A DNA stretch of 64,000 nt from Hydnum rufescens UP504 (GCA_014904985.1 MU128911.1:257118-321117); one strand, 5' to 3'; shown: positions 45,101 through 57,357, counted from the first letter of the stretch. Numbers and translations are program-made. Notes: a model not told the origin generated them from the letters alone.

Positions 45101-45961
45101 AACGTTCCGATGCAGGAGCTGTGGGCAACACTCACTGATTCTGGCGAGGGAAATTCAAGTCCTCTGCAGCAGAGGCCATCTGAATGTCCACAAGAGTGAC
45201 GTCCATTGACTCCACTAGGTTTAGATTAATCGCCATAGTGCTGGCCTGCTTCAGGGGATCCACGACGCCAAAATCAATGAGGACATTTACCAACAGCTCT
45301 GGATGGGCCAAAGATATAGATTCCAAGTATTGATTCGATTCGCACGTGCTGCGACTGGTCTCATGTTTGATAAGTTGGTTCTTGGGGATCAAAATTTGCA
45401 GGTAGGGCAAAGGTGCATCCAAGAGGGAATTACGTGGAGGGCGAATTTCTCCACAGTTTCAGGCCGGTCACTGGCGAGGGTGAGATGCGCTGCACTGAGG
45501 CAGTGTTCGAACGAATTCTTCCATGCTCTCTGTACGAAGACCATATGGTATGTTGCAAGTCTTGCATACTCCCCCAGCTCCGCCACCGTTTCTGAAAGAT
45601 CGTTCGACGTGGTTTCGAGAGGTGTAATGCTGATTAAACGTATGCTGGTTCTGCAAGATCGCACGGCATAGTTCGCAGAGTTTCAGAAAGTGGGAGTATG
45701 TGCAGGTCTCGCCCTTGCTGCACACACCACAGTCTCTGAGCTCCCGGCACAGTGATGGCATAATCACAAGCCCGGGTTGGACAGGGAGGCCAGGTAAGCC
45801 CGTAGCTTCGCGGAGATACCGCCATATGGCCAGGCCCCGTGGCAAATCCTCGATTGTACCGACGACCTAAACAAGTGATTTTGAATCAATGAAATAAGTC
45901 CATCTTGGGAAACTGGTTGAGCTTGAATTGCCCTCCGCGTTCTAGAAGAGGTGTGAGCCAT
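42165..45961 (-). CDS. MOV10/SDE3-like SF1 RNA helicase with N-terminal zinc fingers
   Basis: Upf1-like superfamily 1 helicase of the MOV10/Armitage/SDE3 group, used in RNA silencing and mRNP control. The ATG at 45961 gives a short basic start. C2H2-type zinc fingers follow (CGVCSKGETCTYSH and LCELCRAILQNQHTFNQH) and another near WKNSFEHCLSAAHL. The helicase core shows the Walker A site split over an intron (FGP|PGTGK), then LLACAPSNSAADLLADRL. Walker B/DEAG is FIDEAGQALEPEVMIP. Motifs V-VI appear as FQGQ...ERRVIIVSC and FNVALTRAQALL. The Walker A codons carry one extra base at about 43903-43905, and a second shift is needed near 43640. The C-terminus is acidic. It is convergent with uL3m, 83 bp apart. 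Confidence 0.82.
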
Positions 45962-46928
45962 GATAAGACATTGCAACCGCCTGAGCAAAGATACCATGTA
46001 CACACAAGGATAATAGTTGATCCATCGTTAAGCGCCTCCGAATCCCCGAATACTATCATATCATGGGAATAGGCATTCGCTACATCAGGAGAATGAGAGC
46101 AAATAGGATATTCCGATGAAAGCTTCTCGTACGTAACATCAGTGCAATTGCTCTTTCGGGGATATGAAGCGTTTCCTATCCCAAAGCATGTCAGTGTGAT
46201 TCTGAGGCCTCATGGCTAGGGTGATAACCGCCATCGGTGAGTCTACCAAACCGATTTACGCAGTGGCGGTGCAAGCCACGCTACAGCCCACAGCAAACCA
46301 CGGAGAACGGTGTGCTTCTCGGCGGAACAAACGAATCAGCAACATTTGCCATCAATTTCAATGGGGAAAAAGCGACCCAAATAGCTGTGAACAGAAACTT
46401 TGTAACACTGCCCGTTTGAAACTGCATTCGATTCAATGGATGCTTTTTCTGGGCAAGTGAATGAGCGAGCGAGTTGATGGCCTATTTGTCATAGAAGACC
46501 ACCTCCACTCGAAAAACGACCTGATCAGTATAGATATCCGAGCCAGGAGCTCTAGTAAATTGATTGAGATCCTTGTTACTCTCCATTCTGCCTTTTTCGA
46601 AAGGGAAAAAGACGGGGACAAGGAGAGTGGAAAGGACCGGCCATTGATCCTAGTCATCATCCACCGCCCATTGGCAGCGCAAGGATCCGAGAAACTAACG
46701 TTTGATTGTGTATCAACGATCCAAAAGATCGTGAAATCGTTGGAACAGTCTCTCGGCGAGGGGCTCTATGAAAGAAATAAAATAAAGGATTCATACATCA
46801 CTGATGAGTAGAAAAAGGATGCTGTAGTGATATGTAGGAAGATATTCATTGCGAAAGCACGAGCTTAGCCGGCACCTTCCGCATTACGCGTTCATCGCGC
46901 AACTTGAACTAAACACACACGAAATACT
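45962..46928. other. Intergenic between helicase and UFD1
   Basis: About 1 kb between divergent starts. Two open stretches (46310-46419 and 46461-46811, plus) look partly protein-like (GVLLGGTNESATFAINFNG) but have no recognisable domain or splice partner. I left them uncalled. Confidence 0.4.
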
Positions 46929-48754
46929 ATGGTAGGGACACGACAGCCTCCAAGGGGGGGCATTGACTGACATCCACCATCAATAGTATCGGGGGATACG
47001 CGGACGATGAGGATGATGAACCACAATTTCATCATCCTGGGGGCCCAGGAGGAATCCTCGCGAACCTCGCTGCAATGACAGGGGGTGCCTGGGGAGTGCA
47101 CACAGCCCCGCGGGCACACCCTAGGGCATATGATGAATACATGAAGGCATATAGTGTCGCCATGCTTCCTGGTAAAGAGCGTGATTATCTCAGTTACGGG
47201 GGGAAAAGTGAGTATGGCCTTCATTCTTTGGTGCCTTGAGACACTCAGCAGATCTATCACACCCATAGTTATCATGCCACCGTCTGCTCTTGCCAACCTT
47301 TGTAAAATTATCTCTAGCTGATATGCCTATGCCTGATGAGAATCTGACGTTTCGGCATTGCGTAGCGAATCTCGATATTGAATCCCCGTGGACGTTTCAA
47401 CTACGGAATCCTTCCAACCCTGCCGCCTCCACTCATGCTGGTGTGCTCGAATTTATCGCTCAAGAAGGGGTCGTACATCTTCCATTCTGGGTACGACCAG
47501 TTTCATGACTCGTAACCTCATTGCACTAAGTCCTCCGAGGCACTTCCCAGATGATGAAAACTCTTAGATTGAGTGAAGGGGACCCTATTCGCATCACCGG
47601 TGCCCAACTCCCCAAGGGGAAACTCGTCAAGATTCAGGCGCAATCTACCACGTTCTTGGAAATTTCAGATCCTAAAGTGGTGTACGTGTACATTGACAAA
47701 TCGGGCATAATTCGTAACTAATGGTATACATAGTCTTGAACAAGCACTTCGCAATTTTTCGACATTAACGCAAGGCGACATGATCGAAATTGTGTATAAT
47801 AGCATGGTATTCGAGATCCTTATAATGGAAATCAAACCTGAAGGTCCAGGCATTAGCTTACTCGATACTGACCTAGAGGTCAGCATACTCACTCGCACTG
47901 GGCCATCGCGTATCTCACAGAATCTTCACGTGCAGGTGGACTTCGCGCCTCCTAAAGGATATGTTGAGCCCAAACGCCCAGAGCCGGCTCCACCAGAAAC
48001 TATGGCTTCAAAACTCAAGATTGATCTTAACTCTTCGACCCCAGTATCGTCCCGGCCCGGCTCATCGCTAAGTGACGCTGCACGCCGGACGGCCCTAAAT
48101 TCCTCTGCTGTCCCTTCCTCCGGGGCCTCCGAATTCGAATCATTCAAAGGTACCGGACAAACCCTTAATGGACGAAAGACAAAGGGTAAGGGCAAGAGCG
48201 TGCGTAAGATCGAGGAGGTCGATGCCAGCAGTAAGATAATTCGCACCGAGTTCGTATTTTTGTCTCGTATCCAGTTTTCTCACCTGACCGGTTCTAAAAA
48301 AGCAAAGCTCGTATTGCTACCAATGACACAATCGACGACGGCAAACCTGTCCCTGCTCCATTAAGATTACCCCACGGCAAGCTTTTCTTCGGATTCCCCG
48401 TCGTCCCGATCAAACCCCAGAGGGCAAGGATGAAACGCCGGCATCAAATTCTTCCCCATCGTCTGCTCATGTGGGCCAGGTTTGATTATTTGGGCTTTTC
48501 AGAAATTAGGCTTGCAGTTGCTCATTGATTTCTCTCCACAGCCGATAATTGCCTTCGCTGGTTCAGGGAATACTCTATCTGGCCGAACACCCCGTCCTCC
48601 GCTGACATCAAATCTAGCCTCGACATCCCGCTCAACGTCGGCGTCAGCGAGTAGTAGTGGCTCGACAACCAGGAATTCGCGGGGCAGAGGTGACCAAACT
48701 ACAGGAAGACGACGTGTGGCATCACCTGAAATAATAGAGATAGACAGCGATTAG
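46929..48754 (+). CDS. UFD1: Ubiquitin fusion degradation protein UFD1
   Basis: Cofactor that, with Npl4, brings polyubiquitinated clients to the Cdc48/p97 unfoldase. The proposed ATG at 46929 is followed at once by an intron (46932-46986). The next exon encodes an acidic stretch, then YDEYMKAYSVAMLPGKERDY and the double-psi barrel: ESPWTFQLRNPSNPAAS, then THAGVLEFIAQEGVVHLPFW. It continues as MMKTLRLSEGDPIRITG and LEISDPKVVLEQALRNFSTL. The C-terminal half is Ser/Pro-rich with a Npl4-binding-like basic segment and ends EIIEIDSD at 48754. Two homopolymers break the frame: GGGGG at 46991-46995 (one G short) and CCCC at 48415-48418 (one C short, joining VVPIKP to PEGKDETP). Confidence 0.9.
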
Positions 48755-48941
48755 GGTCTTGGAAAGGGTTCAGACTCAATGCGAGGCCGCAACATGCTCA
48801 TTCCTATTCATATTTCCACTGTACGGTTGTACACACTTCATCGTATCTATCTGCATACTTGGTGCCATACCCGTTTTCACAATAGATGACGACCTTGAGC
48901 TCCCTCTCCGCTTACGTAACATGTATAAGGCCGTGGATATT

Positions 48942-49742
48942 TTACTCGAGATTACGCGGTTTGTACATGAGATCGGCCCGTATGTTGTACTTGATACCTT
49001 TCGTGACGGGCTCCCCGCTGTGGATCAAGTTCCCTTGTTGGAACACCAAGACCCGGCCCATTCGCGGCTCCACGTCAAGATACACCTCCCTCTCCCACCA
49101 GTTCTTCTTGCTCCTTGCCCTTTCCGGCCAGAAACGTGTAGCCCCACCCGTGATGTGTTGGCTATCTCCATTAAGGTAGATCTGCACTGTGTAGTACGAC
49201 ACTTCGTTGAGATCCGATACATGTGTCCCATCTCCATGTGGTTTGAAGAAGTGGCCTGGCCCATAACGCAAGAACCGCAAGTCCGTTCTCAAACTCGACA
49301 TAGTGGGAGGAGGAGGGCTCCTCTTCCCTTTCCCTTGTACCGCCATAGGCCACGTCGCCAATTCGCGTGGGTCTCGGGGACCGTTTCAATTTCGTCCAAG
49401 TAGGGCCTGATTTTGGCGAGGATCCATGCTGCGAGCTCGGGCTCCTCGCGAACGAAGCGGCCGCTGTTGCGGTACGAGGTGTCGATGTGCGTCTCGTTGA
49501 TTGTCGCTTCGGGCCATACTTCTGACTTCTGGGGTAAATGAGAGGAGATGGGCGCAGTCTTCCGCGGGTGAAGATGGTTATCGATCACCACCGCGTACGA
49601 ATCTGCGTACTCGGGGAGGTTGTATGCAGGGAAGTCAATACGGGTGGCGACGATTGGCGCTGGTTCTTCAGGAGATGGGGCCGGAGGTGGTTCTGGTACA
49701 CAGGTGACCACCTTTCGACGCGAGACCAGCGACAGCGTTCAT
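48942..49742 (-). CDS. Prolyl 4-hydroxylase-type 2-oxoglutarate/Fe(II) dioxygenase
   Basis: Non-haem iron dioxygenase of the P4H/EGL-9-like fungal family. The iron ligands are visible as HGDGT (HxD) near 49245 and the distal His in LIHSGEPVTKGIKYNIRADL, with the 2-oxoglutarate-binding Lys nearby. The N-terminal part is Pro-rich (PEPPPAPSPEEPAPIV) and leads to ADSYAVVIDNHLHP. Two compensating one-base changes (GGG at 49566-49568 and GGGG at 49531-49534) restore EDCAHLLSFT, a normal block in this family. A third, near 49720, would join the ATG at 49742 to the rest. One intron lies between the two main exons. Substrate unknown. Confidence 0.78.
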
Positions 49743-50046
49743 AGCTGTTGAGGAAACCGTGGCTGATATCCTCCCTCTCGTAGCTCTTTTTATATCTTTT
49801 GTTGAAGATTTGAGGTGTGTCTTCCACGTTGATAATCCATAATTGAGTTGCAGTGACTCGGGCGCGCGCGCGAATAAGCACAGCAATTTCACAGGGCTGT
49901 ACAGACCACCGTTCTGATATAGCCCGGGCCCCTCATCAATCGATAACACTCGGATACAACCGTAGCGTGTATGAACATAAGGGGGTGGAGGAGGAGGAGG
50001 AATTCTGGTTTATATACCGCAGTAGGCTCCCGATAAGGGGGTTGTT

Positions 50047-52207
50047 CTACGGTTCGATGGTACGACCATTCTCAGTCCCTAGGGTTAGTTTGTCGTCCTC
50101 TTTGCCGACGATGTAGTCCTTCCATTTAGGGTTTCGCATCGATGCCCATAAACTAGTCAAGGTCCCGGGGTACATGGCTGAACAAGACAGGCAGAAATTG
50201 AAAAAATCAATCAGTTTATCATAACCCCCTCTCGAAAGTTCGAAGTGTAGGCCTCACCTACGTTCTTCGTGCCCGGCTGGTACCATGACACACAAGCAGT
50301 CCAGATGGTACCTTCCATCCTCTTCTGAAGCTGGTCGTTGAACTTTTGCGTCGCGGTGGAGTCTACTTCTATCGTGCGGATCTTGGAATTCTTCGCAAGC
50401 ATTGGCTTAAGCATCTTCATGATGTAGTCAACCTAAGAATGTATGGTGTGAGATCGGGCACTTTCCAAATGAGAAGCGAAGATGATGATTTGCCTGGACC
50501 TCTAAGGCAAAGATGACAGATCCGTGCCCAGAACTGACGTTGGGTCCTAGAAGAATAAAGAGATTGGGGAAGCCGGGGAGAGTAGTTCCGCGGTAAGCGG
50601 TAGATCCGCCCTGAGAAAGGAAGTAGTCGTGGATCGTGGTACCGTTGATTCCAGTAACTGGCGGAGCGGTATTTGGGGACTAGTAAATCGAGCCAACGTG
50701 CAAGAAGGCGTCAACCAGAGGCTAAGTGCGAAAAGTGTGAAAAACATACGAGGTCGTAACCAGTGGCAGGAATGAGAACATCTAGTTTGTGGTGCGTCCC
50801 GTTTGCAGTTACAATGCCATCCTTGACTATCTCAACAATTGGATCCCATTCAAGCTTGAGGTTTGGCTGATGCAAAGAAGACAGATATCCTGGATCAAAA
50901 ACAACGCGCTTGCACCCCAAAGCTGGAAGAAGTAAAAAGTGTAAGAAACACCAAGTGTTTGGCATGCGGGTGAATATGTACGATAGTGGGGGTAGAGCTG
51001 TGCCAGCATTTCTTTCGGTGCTTTAGACCGAACGTACTGTCTGCTGACCATCTCTGCAATTTTGCGCAAGAGAGCGAACTTCTGTTTCCACAGGAGGTAC
51101 TTGATATCTGACTAGTAAAGCAAGTCAACAATTTGAGCATTGTCAATTCCACAATATGAATAAGTGCTGACGCCGACCTGGAAAAATATTAGGGCACGAA
51201 AGAGAGCGAGAAGGCCGGGCACAGATTTAAATAGCCACCGTGCGAACTCTCCATATTCTCGTTGGTCCTAACATATGTCGGACGGTAAATTCGTGGGCGT
51301 TTAAGAGCAGAGAATTAAAATCACGCAGACAGAAAACGGGGAAAGCTCGAGACGTACACGTGGGAGAAACCAGGAGGGAGTGCGACAGAAATTGAGAACG
51401 TCTACCGTTGGATCTTCGGTGATAGCTGGGACTAACTGGGCAGCTGAACACCCATTCCCAATGACTCCAACTTTCTTGTGTTCCAAGGAGACATCGTGGC
51501 GCCACTGGGCAGGATGGAATATATCTCCCTTGAACGTCTCCAAACCTTTGATATCAGGCATTTTCGGATGGTGAAGGATGCCTACAGCGGAGATGATAAT
51601 CTGAGCACGAGTGGTATCGGCGGTCTTAGTCCCATTTGGATGAGTTCGCTCGATAATGATGTTATAGTGTTGTGCGGTAGAGTCCCAGACCCCAGAGACG
51701 AACTTGCAGTTGAAATTGAGGAAGGGTCCAAGATTATTTCTCACTGCAACATCCTTCAAATATTGCAGGATTTCCGGCTGCGACGAGAATGTCCGGGACC
51801 AGTTTGTATTCGGCTCACTGGAGATGGCATACCAATGGGAAGGAATATCGCAGCCGCATCCCTGTAGAATTGTGAGGATATCACTCGGGCTCGGCGAGAT
51901 TCATGGGAAAGCTTCTCACTGGATAGGTATTTTCTCTCCAGGTCCCACCCACTTCCGGACCTTTCTCATACACCTAAACGCACATTCGGACAATTATTCA
52001 GCTGTCGAGTTGCCAGAGAGACGATGGCGTTAACTATGAAGTTCGTGTACCCAAGTCTTTTCTTCAGGGCAAGTGCAGCCAGCAAGCCAGCAATCCTAGG
52101 GAAGAACCAACCATCAATCAGTCATAACATCCTCTACTCGGGTCATTTATTTCCCACCCTGCCCCGACAACGACAATATGAGGACCACTGGTGCTATCGC
52201 TAGGCAT
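50047..52207 (-). CDS. Flavin monooxygenase, Baeyer-Villiger type
   Basis: Class B flavoprotein monooxygenase that inserts oxygen into ketones or oxidises heteroatoms with NADPH. The ATG at 52207 starts MPSDSTSGPHIVVVGAG, the FAD-binding GxGxxG, split by an intron. Next come GLLAALALKKRLGYTNFIVY, EKGPEVGGTWRENTYPGCG and CDIPSHWYAISSEPNTNWS. The BVMO fingerprint is FKGDIFHPAQW and the NADPH motif is GVIGNGCSAAQ. C-terminal blocks include DYIMKMLKPMLAKNSKIRT and WYQPGTKNVGEA, and the stop is at 50047 after NGRTIEP. At least seven introns. Substrate cannot be told. Confidence 0.9.
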
Positions 52208-52624
52208 ACCGATGTAGACTTGGAGATGGATACTGCGTGTGAGAGAAGATTGTACAAGAAGAATGAGAATTCATGCGACGTAGAGGAGCACGTGGTGGAT
52301 TTGGGCAACAGGGGAGTAGCAGATCAGGAGGTGAAGTCATGCATCAGGAAGGTGAGGTCGCGCATCACGGAGTCGCGGATCAAGAAGGGAGACAATATGG
52401 TGTCAAAGTTGTTTCTTTCAGTCCCAGAAATCAGAATTTGTGCAACTTCCAGTGGGATCCAGTGGAATCCAGCGAATGGATCTTCAATCCCCCATAGCTA
52501 CCGCGAGGAACTTCAAGTTTACAGACGTCCGTCGGTGCAGAAGAAATGCTGAATTCAATTACGTAAACTCATGGCAATTCCGGCAGGACCCGTTTCTTTC
52601 AATTGGCCTTGCACTATTCTAAAA
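52208..52624. promoter_or_regulatory. Divergent intergenic region, monooxygenase and NTM1
   Basis: 0.42 kb between two divergent start codons. Partly repetitive G/A-rich sequence (52290-52390). No gene recognised. Confidence 0.4.
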
Positions 52625-53962
52625 ATGGCATTAGGGCACGACGGCGACAATGAAGACCAAAATGTCAGAGCGGGCTTAGACTACTGGGAGGCGATTCCAG
52701 CATCGATTGATGGTGTGCTAGGCAAGTCAAGATGCGTTCATGGGATTTATATATATATATATTGCTCTTACCATCTTTGCGGGGGACGATAGGCGGATTC
52801 GGGAATGGAGTGCGTCCCCCTCTTCAAATTCAATTGTGACAGCACTCTCATATATGGGGATGTGGGAATGTGGTTTTTTTATCTTTATGGCAAAGCCTTT
52901 GCCTCGCGTGGATGCGTTAGGCTCGCGTCAATTCCTCTTGGGACTGATGCCTTCATTATGTACTGTTCCCTCCGCTCTCCGCAGACTGGAGCCATGGCCG
53001 CCGCTCACGAGACGCGTACGAGCTCTTGATGTTGGTGCGGTATGTACGTCTTCTATGTTCTTCCTGACTGCCAGCTGAGAAAGGGGACGGTTCGTCCCAA
53101 TTCCACTTCACTGAACCACAGGGTATAGGCCGAGTGACTCAAACTGTCCTTCTTCCATTAGTACATGATGTCGTCCTTCTCGAGCCGATATCAAAGTTCA
53201 TCGCCGAGGCACAACGTCTGGCACCTTCATGGCGAGGCATAGCCGATGCTTCTAAAAGCGTCACCTTCATCCAGGGAACACTCCAAACATACGATCCTTC
53301 CACATCCTACGCGACTATTCCCGCCACCCGAGTCCCTGGCGTTACTTCCGCCTCGTCTATCCAAGTGTTGGGACGTGTTGGATACATTCCGCCAGAGCAG
53401 CAAGAAGAGCTGGGATTTGATGTGATATGGTGTCAATGGTGTCTAGGACATCTCTCCGACCCCGATCTTGTTGTCTTTCTCAGGCAATGTAAAGCATCCC
53501 TTCGGCAAGAAGGGAAAACCGCCCTCCCCATTTGCATTTGAATATCCGGGTGTCATTGTAGTGAAGGAAAACATATGTCCGGATGCGGGTGATGGGGGCC
53601 CAGACTCTGTATGGGATGAAGAAGACTCGAGCTTCACGAGGTGCGCCCTGAATCATTCTTATTCCTTCTTGGTTAGCTAGGATTCCCGATTTGGAGAGCT
53701 CATGCATTTTCCCCCTTCCCTATCGTGCCAGATCGGACCGAGCGTGGCATGTTATATTTCGTGAAGCAGGTTTGAGGATCATTCGACAGCAGCAGCAGTT
53801 GGGCCTTAACCCTGGCTTGTTCCGAGTAAATATGTACGTTCACCCCCCGCCCCTTCCTCAGATGAGCCATCGACATCGTGGATATTTACTGGCTCCCATC
53901 TATTCCCGTTTTCTTTTCTGATACTACATATTTCCTGCCGTCGTAGATACGCCTTGCGGTGA
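52625..53962 (+). CDS. Alpha N-terminal protein methyltransferase, NTM1/METTL11A
   Basis: SAM-dependent enzyme that methylates the N-terminal amine of X-Pro-Lys proteins. Six exons (52625-52721, 52793-52809, 52896-53039, 53122-53640, 53732-53833, 53947-53962). The first blocks are LDYWEAIPASIDGVLG and GFGNG (a 17-nt exon), then PRVDALGSRQFLLGLMP. The SAM motif is ALDVGAGIGRVTQTVL, followed by VVLLEPISKFIAEA and FDVIWCQWCLGHLSD. The end is GVIVVKENICPDAGD, then FREAGLRIIRQQQQLGLNP and the usual YALR stop. Intron 1 (52722-52792) begins with GCAAGT. The exon sum is 895 nt, one too many, which fits an extra G at 53512-53514. A decayed inverted copy lies at 57840-59000. Confidence 0.9.
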
Positions 53963-54220
53963 AAACAAGGTGGGGGAGATGGTAAAGACCGCGCGTTCAT
54001 CCATGAAGTCCACTCTGATTAACCGTCGCGTATCCTGCAGGTTGTGCACACGAAACAATAATTCTACCAGCGCTGTTAGCGTCGCACCGGGTGCCACGAC
54101 CCACACGAGAAGGAAGAGAGGGCCCACAATTTCCGATACCTAGAGCCATGAGCCTGACAGGGGCTAACCATCTCTATAACTTAGCGATTTCAGCTGACGC
54201 GGTCCTGTTCGTCTCCTTCG
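52950..54220 (+). repeat. Left arm of an inverted duplication
   Basis: NTM1 exons 3-6 with introns, plus about 260 bp downstream. Its reverse complement is recognisable at 57840-59000, for example GCGATTTCAGCTGAC near 54185 and its complement near 57865. Arms are diverged and differ by small deletions. Confidence 0.7.
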
Positions 54221-55532
54221 TGTAGTCGTACACTGAAAAGCACGTGCATTATTCTATAGAGCTTACCGACGAAGGGATTACCCAGGTCAACTCCACGGAA
54301 CCTATCTCGCATCATTATTTACGTCTACGATCTCTGTACGATGCCAGTCGAAGTCTAAGAAAACATTTCATTTCGAAAGGCCGATAGGTGCATACGTTGC
54401 ATAACAGTCTAGTCAATGGATCACCAGGAGACTGCTTGGGCGTCCAAGCGGGCATTTTAATGTGGAAATCGCACTTATTTCATGAATCATGTGAAAGTAT
54501 GGTCCCATCTGGTCTACTAGGGTGAAGACTGACAGTCTCAAACATCGCACTGCATTAAAGAGAATCTTACCTAGAGCAAGTTCTTTGGTCCAATTTTTGT
54601 GTCCCCAGACCCAATTGGGGGAGGGCAATAGTCGATATAATGGGGTACTATGTTACGACCGTACAAAGGGGCCCCAGCCTCCATATAGATGGTATTCTTG
54701 CCTACGCCTGCTCAGGTAGGTATGATGTCCGGTATAAACCATGATAACGTTAACAGGGAATGAACGAAGGAGTAAATTCTGAATACACCGAAAATCTGAG
54801 ATATGCAGAATAAAAAAGCTTCTCGGATGGGCCGCCGCCGCCTGCTTGCAGGATTTACACGCCCTACGAAACATACTGTGTGCCACCATAGAACCAAGGC
54901 TGAGAGGTAGCCAGGCAATAAGTGGCTCCTTGAGGCAACTTGAGCATGGCAACTATTCTGTTGTATATTATCTTAGGGTATCATCAAGTGATGGAAATAT
55001 CTGAGCCGAGTCTCTCCCTGAATATGAGAGTGGAATCGGAACATCAATAAGTCTCATATGCTCAGGTGAATAAGGGAGACGATAGGAAGAATAGAAAGAA
55101 GTCCTGGTCCTTGTTATTTGGAGAGCCTAAGCCCGCCCTTTTACGGTATTTACAGAGTCGAGACGGCACATGAAAATTGGAGTAGAGCAAAGCAAAGAAT
55201 ATCCGAGTGCCAGTGGTGCCAGCGAGAAAGATGGGTGAATATTCCCGGTAAAATATTGCTCGTCACAACATAAACCTCCGCTGCCTCTTGTCAGACCAAG
55301 CTGCTGCAGACGAATTAGGTCACAGCCCTCCGTGTGACCCGCTGTGACCAGAGCTGGTGTCATGAAATCATGTGATGACCCAACTATCCCACATTTCCAT
55401 CAAAATGTCATCTGTATCCATGGTACAAAATGGCCCTTTAAAACTCTGTCCTCACCCTTTTTTTAACTCATGGCCGCTCTCTTCCACTTCCACCATCATC
55501 ATTGAGGCTTCTTTTCATCATTACCTGTTGAC
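53963..55532. other. Intergenic, includes the duplicated tail of the NTM1 region
   Basis: About 1.6 kb. The first 260 bp belong to the inverted duplication. Minus-strand frames at 53924-54127 and 54653-54952 are partly hydrophobic but do not assemble into a recognisable gene. Confidence 0.4.
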
Positions 55533-57357
55533 ATGCATTTCGCTGTGCTTTCCGCTGTCGCGGCTGTTGTTTTTCTCCCTTTGCTTATTTCTGCCTCCCC
55601 CGTCTCCAGCCCCGATGGCATTTCAATTCCTATTACGAGCCGCATCTCAGAATTCGGTCCCGTCGCAGATATTGGTGCCCTGCGTGCTCAGCTTGCCCAC
55701 CTTCAAGGGTTAGCGCCTTCATATCTATTTCTCGTATCGACCACAGAAACAACGATTTGGCATCCGCCTTGTGGAACAGGAAATACGCCCACACGTTGGA
55801 GAACTTTAAGAAAAACACCGGAGCTGATCATCCCTTGGCCATAGTATTTAATGGTTCTTCGCGTTTAACCAAGAGGGTCACAGGCTCCGAGTCTCTCACC
55901 AAGGGTAACGACATCAATTACCTATGGTATGGTAATGTTGGCATTGGCACCCCTCCTGTGAACTTCAAGATCCACTTTGACACGTATGTAGCTTTTCACT
56001 CATCATTACGGTCGTGTTGCCTTGTACTAATTGACCACTTTTCCTGCCTGTATTACCAATCCAGCGGGAGTAGCGACCTTTTCGTACCTTCAACTCTGTG
56101 TCTTTCTTGTGGCTCTCACACCAGGTACAACACCAGGTGATTCCATTTCGCATTTCATTTCAATTCAGCAGTCTGATTTGATTATCTTCCACCCTTAGCA
56201 CCAGTTTCACTGCAAAGGACCTCGGCAGGCCTTTCTCACACCAGTATCCTGATAGTTCTAGCGTCAGTGGCAAACTGGTACGAGATCCTCTTCTGAAACG
56301 TACGGCATGCCGTCATTCTGACCTCCATATCAATTGCCTAGTTCACCGACACAGTTTCTGTCGCTGGCTTAAAGGCCACCAAACAGACCCTCGGATCTGC
56401 CACCAACTACAGCTCGTAAGCTTCGCATTTCTGATTGATTCTGACAATTCTTCGACTAAGACCGCCTGGTTTCTTACTTCCAGTTCCTTCCAAGACAGTC
56501 CTGCTGATGGAATTATGGGCCTCGCCTTCCCCTCTCTCTCCGCATACCCCGCCACGCCTTTCTTCAACACCCTGATCCAACAGGGCACGGTCAGTGCTGG
56601 TCAGTTTGCGCTCAAGCTCTCTTCTTCGAGGTGCTCCTCTCCCTCGCTCTTTCTCGGCGGAGCAGACCCATCTTTATACACTGGTCCCATCAACTGGAAC
56701 CCGGTTACTCACCAGGTCCGTCTTCACATCTCTTCGATCTAAGTCTGTATTCACGACTGACCACGTGTTACCTCCGTATATATCATCACTAGGCCTATTG
56801 GCAAATTGCTCTTGGTGGCATCTCAGTCGGAGGGGAGCAGCCTGTCACCACCGGTTCGTGCATCGTCGATTCTGGCACCACGCTCATCGCTGGGGATTCT
56901 TCGAGTGTGGCTGCTATCTATGCTGCTATCCCGGGTAGCATCAACAAGGGCTCTGGATTCTACAGTTGTAAGGAATTTAATTCTTGAAAGCATACTCCGA
57001 AACTGGGCAATAGACAAAATTGACGATGGATGGACCGGGTTTAAAAGTTCCTTGCTCGTCAAAGCTTCGATCTCGCTGACATTCGGGGGGATCTCGTATC
57101 CTCTACCATCGTCTGCATTCAGTCTAGGACAGGTGTCCGCGGGATCGAGTGACTGCTACGGGGCTATTGTCGTTATTGGAAACCCTGAGACGTGGGTCGT
57201 TGGGAGTAGGTTCATGCAGGGTGTATACACGTATGAAAAACTTCTCTTTTCTTTATACCCCACCGGGAAGAAGAATCCTGAAGTTGTGGAATTTTGTAAT
57301 TTCCCTAGGGTCTTCGATTTCGATCACAATCGTGTTGGTTTTGCGAGCCTTCGATAG
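55533..57357 (+). CDS. Secreted aspartic protease, A1 family (polyporopepsin-like)
   Basis: Pepsin-family acid protease, secreted or vacuolar. The ATG at 55533 opens a signal peptide (AVLSAVAAVVFLPLLISAS). A propeptide of about 75 residues follows. The mature part has LWYGNVGIGTPPVNFKIHFD with the first catalytic DTGSS split by an intron (HFDT|GSSDLF). Next is DGIMGLAFPSLSAYPATPFF, then the second catalytic DSGTTLIAG within GSCIVDSGTT. The C-terminus is FDFDHNRVGFASLR, stop at 57357. About eight introns; the one near 56960-57060 was not fully resolved. It sits between the two arms of the NTM1 inverted duplication. Confidence 0.9.

Noticed and set aside
46461..46811. 116-codon frame near UFD1
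   Set aside because: No domain, no splice partner, and similar open length on the other strand; too weak to call.
53924..54952. Hydrophobic minus-strand frames, possibly a basidiomycete membrane protein
   Set aside because: They do not join by credible introns and part lies in the duplicated NTM1 flank.
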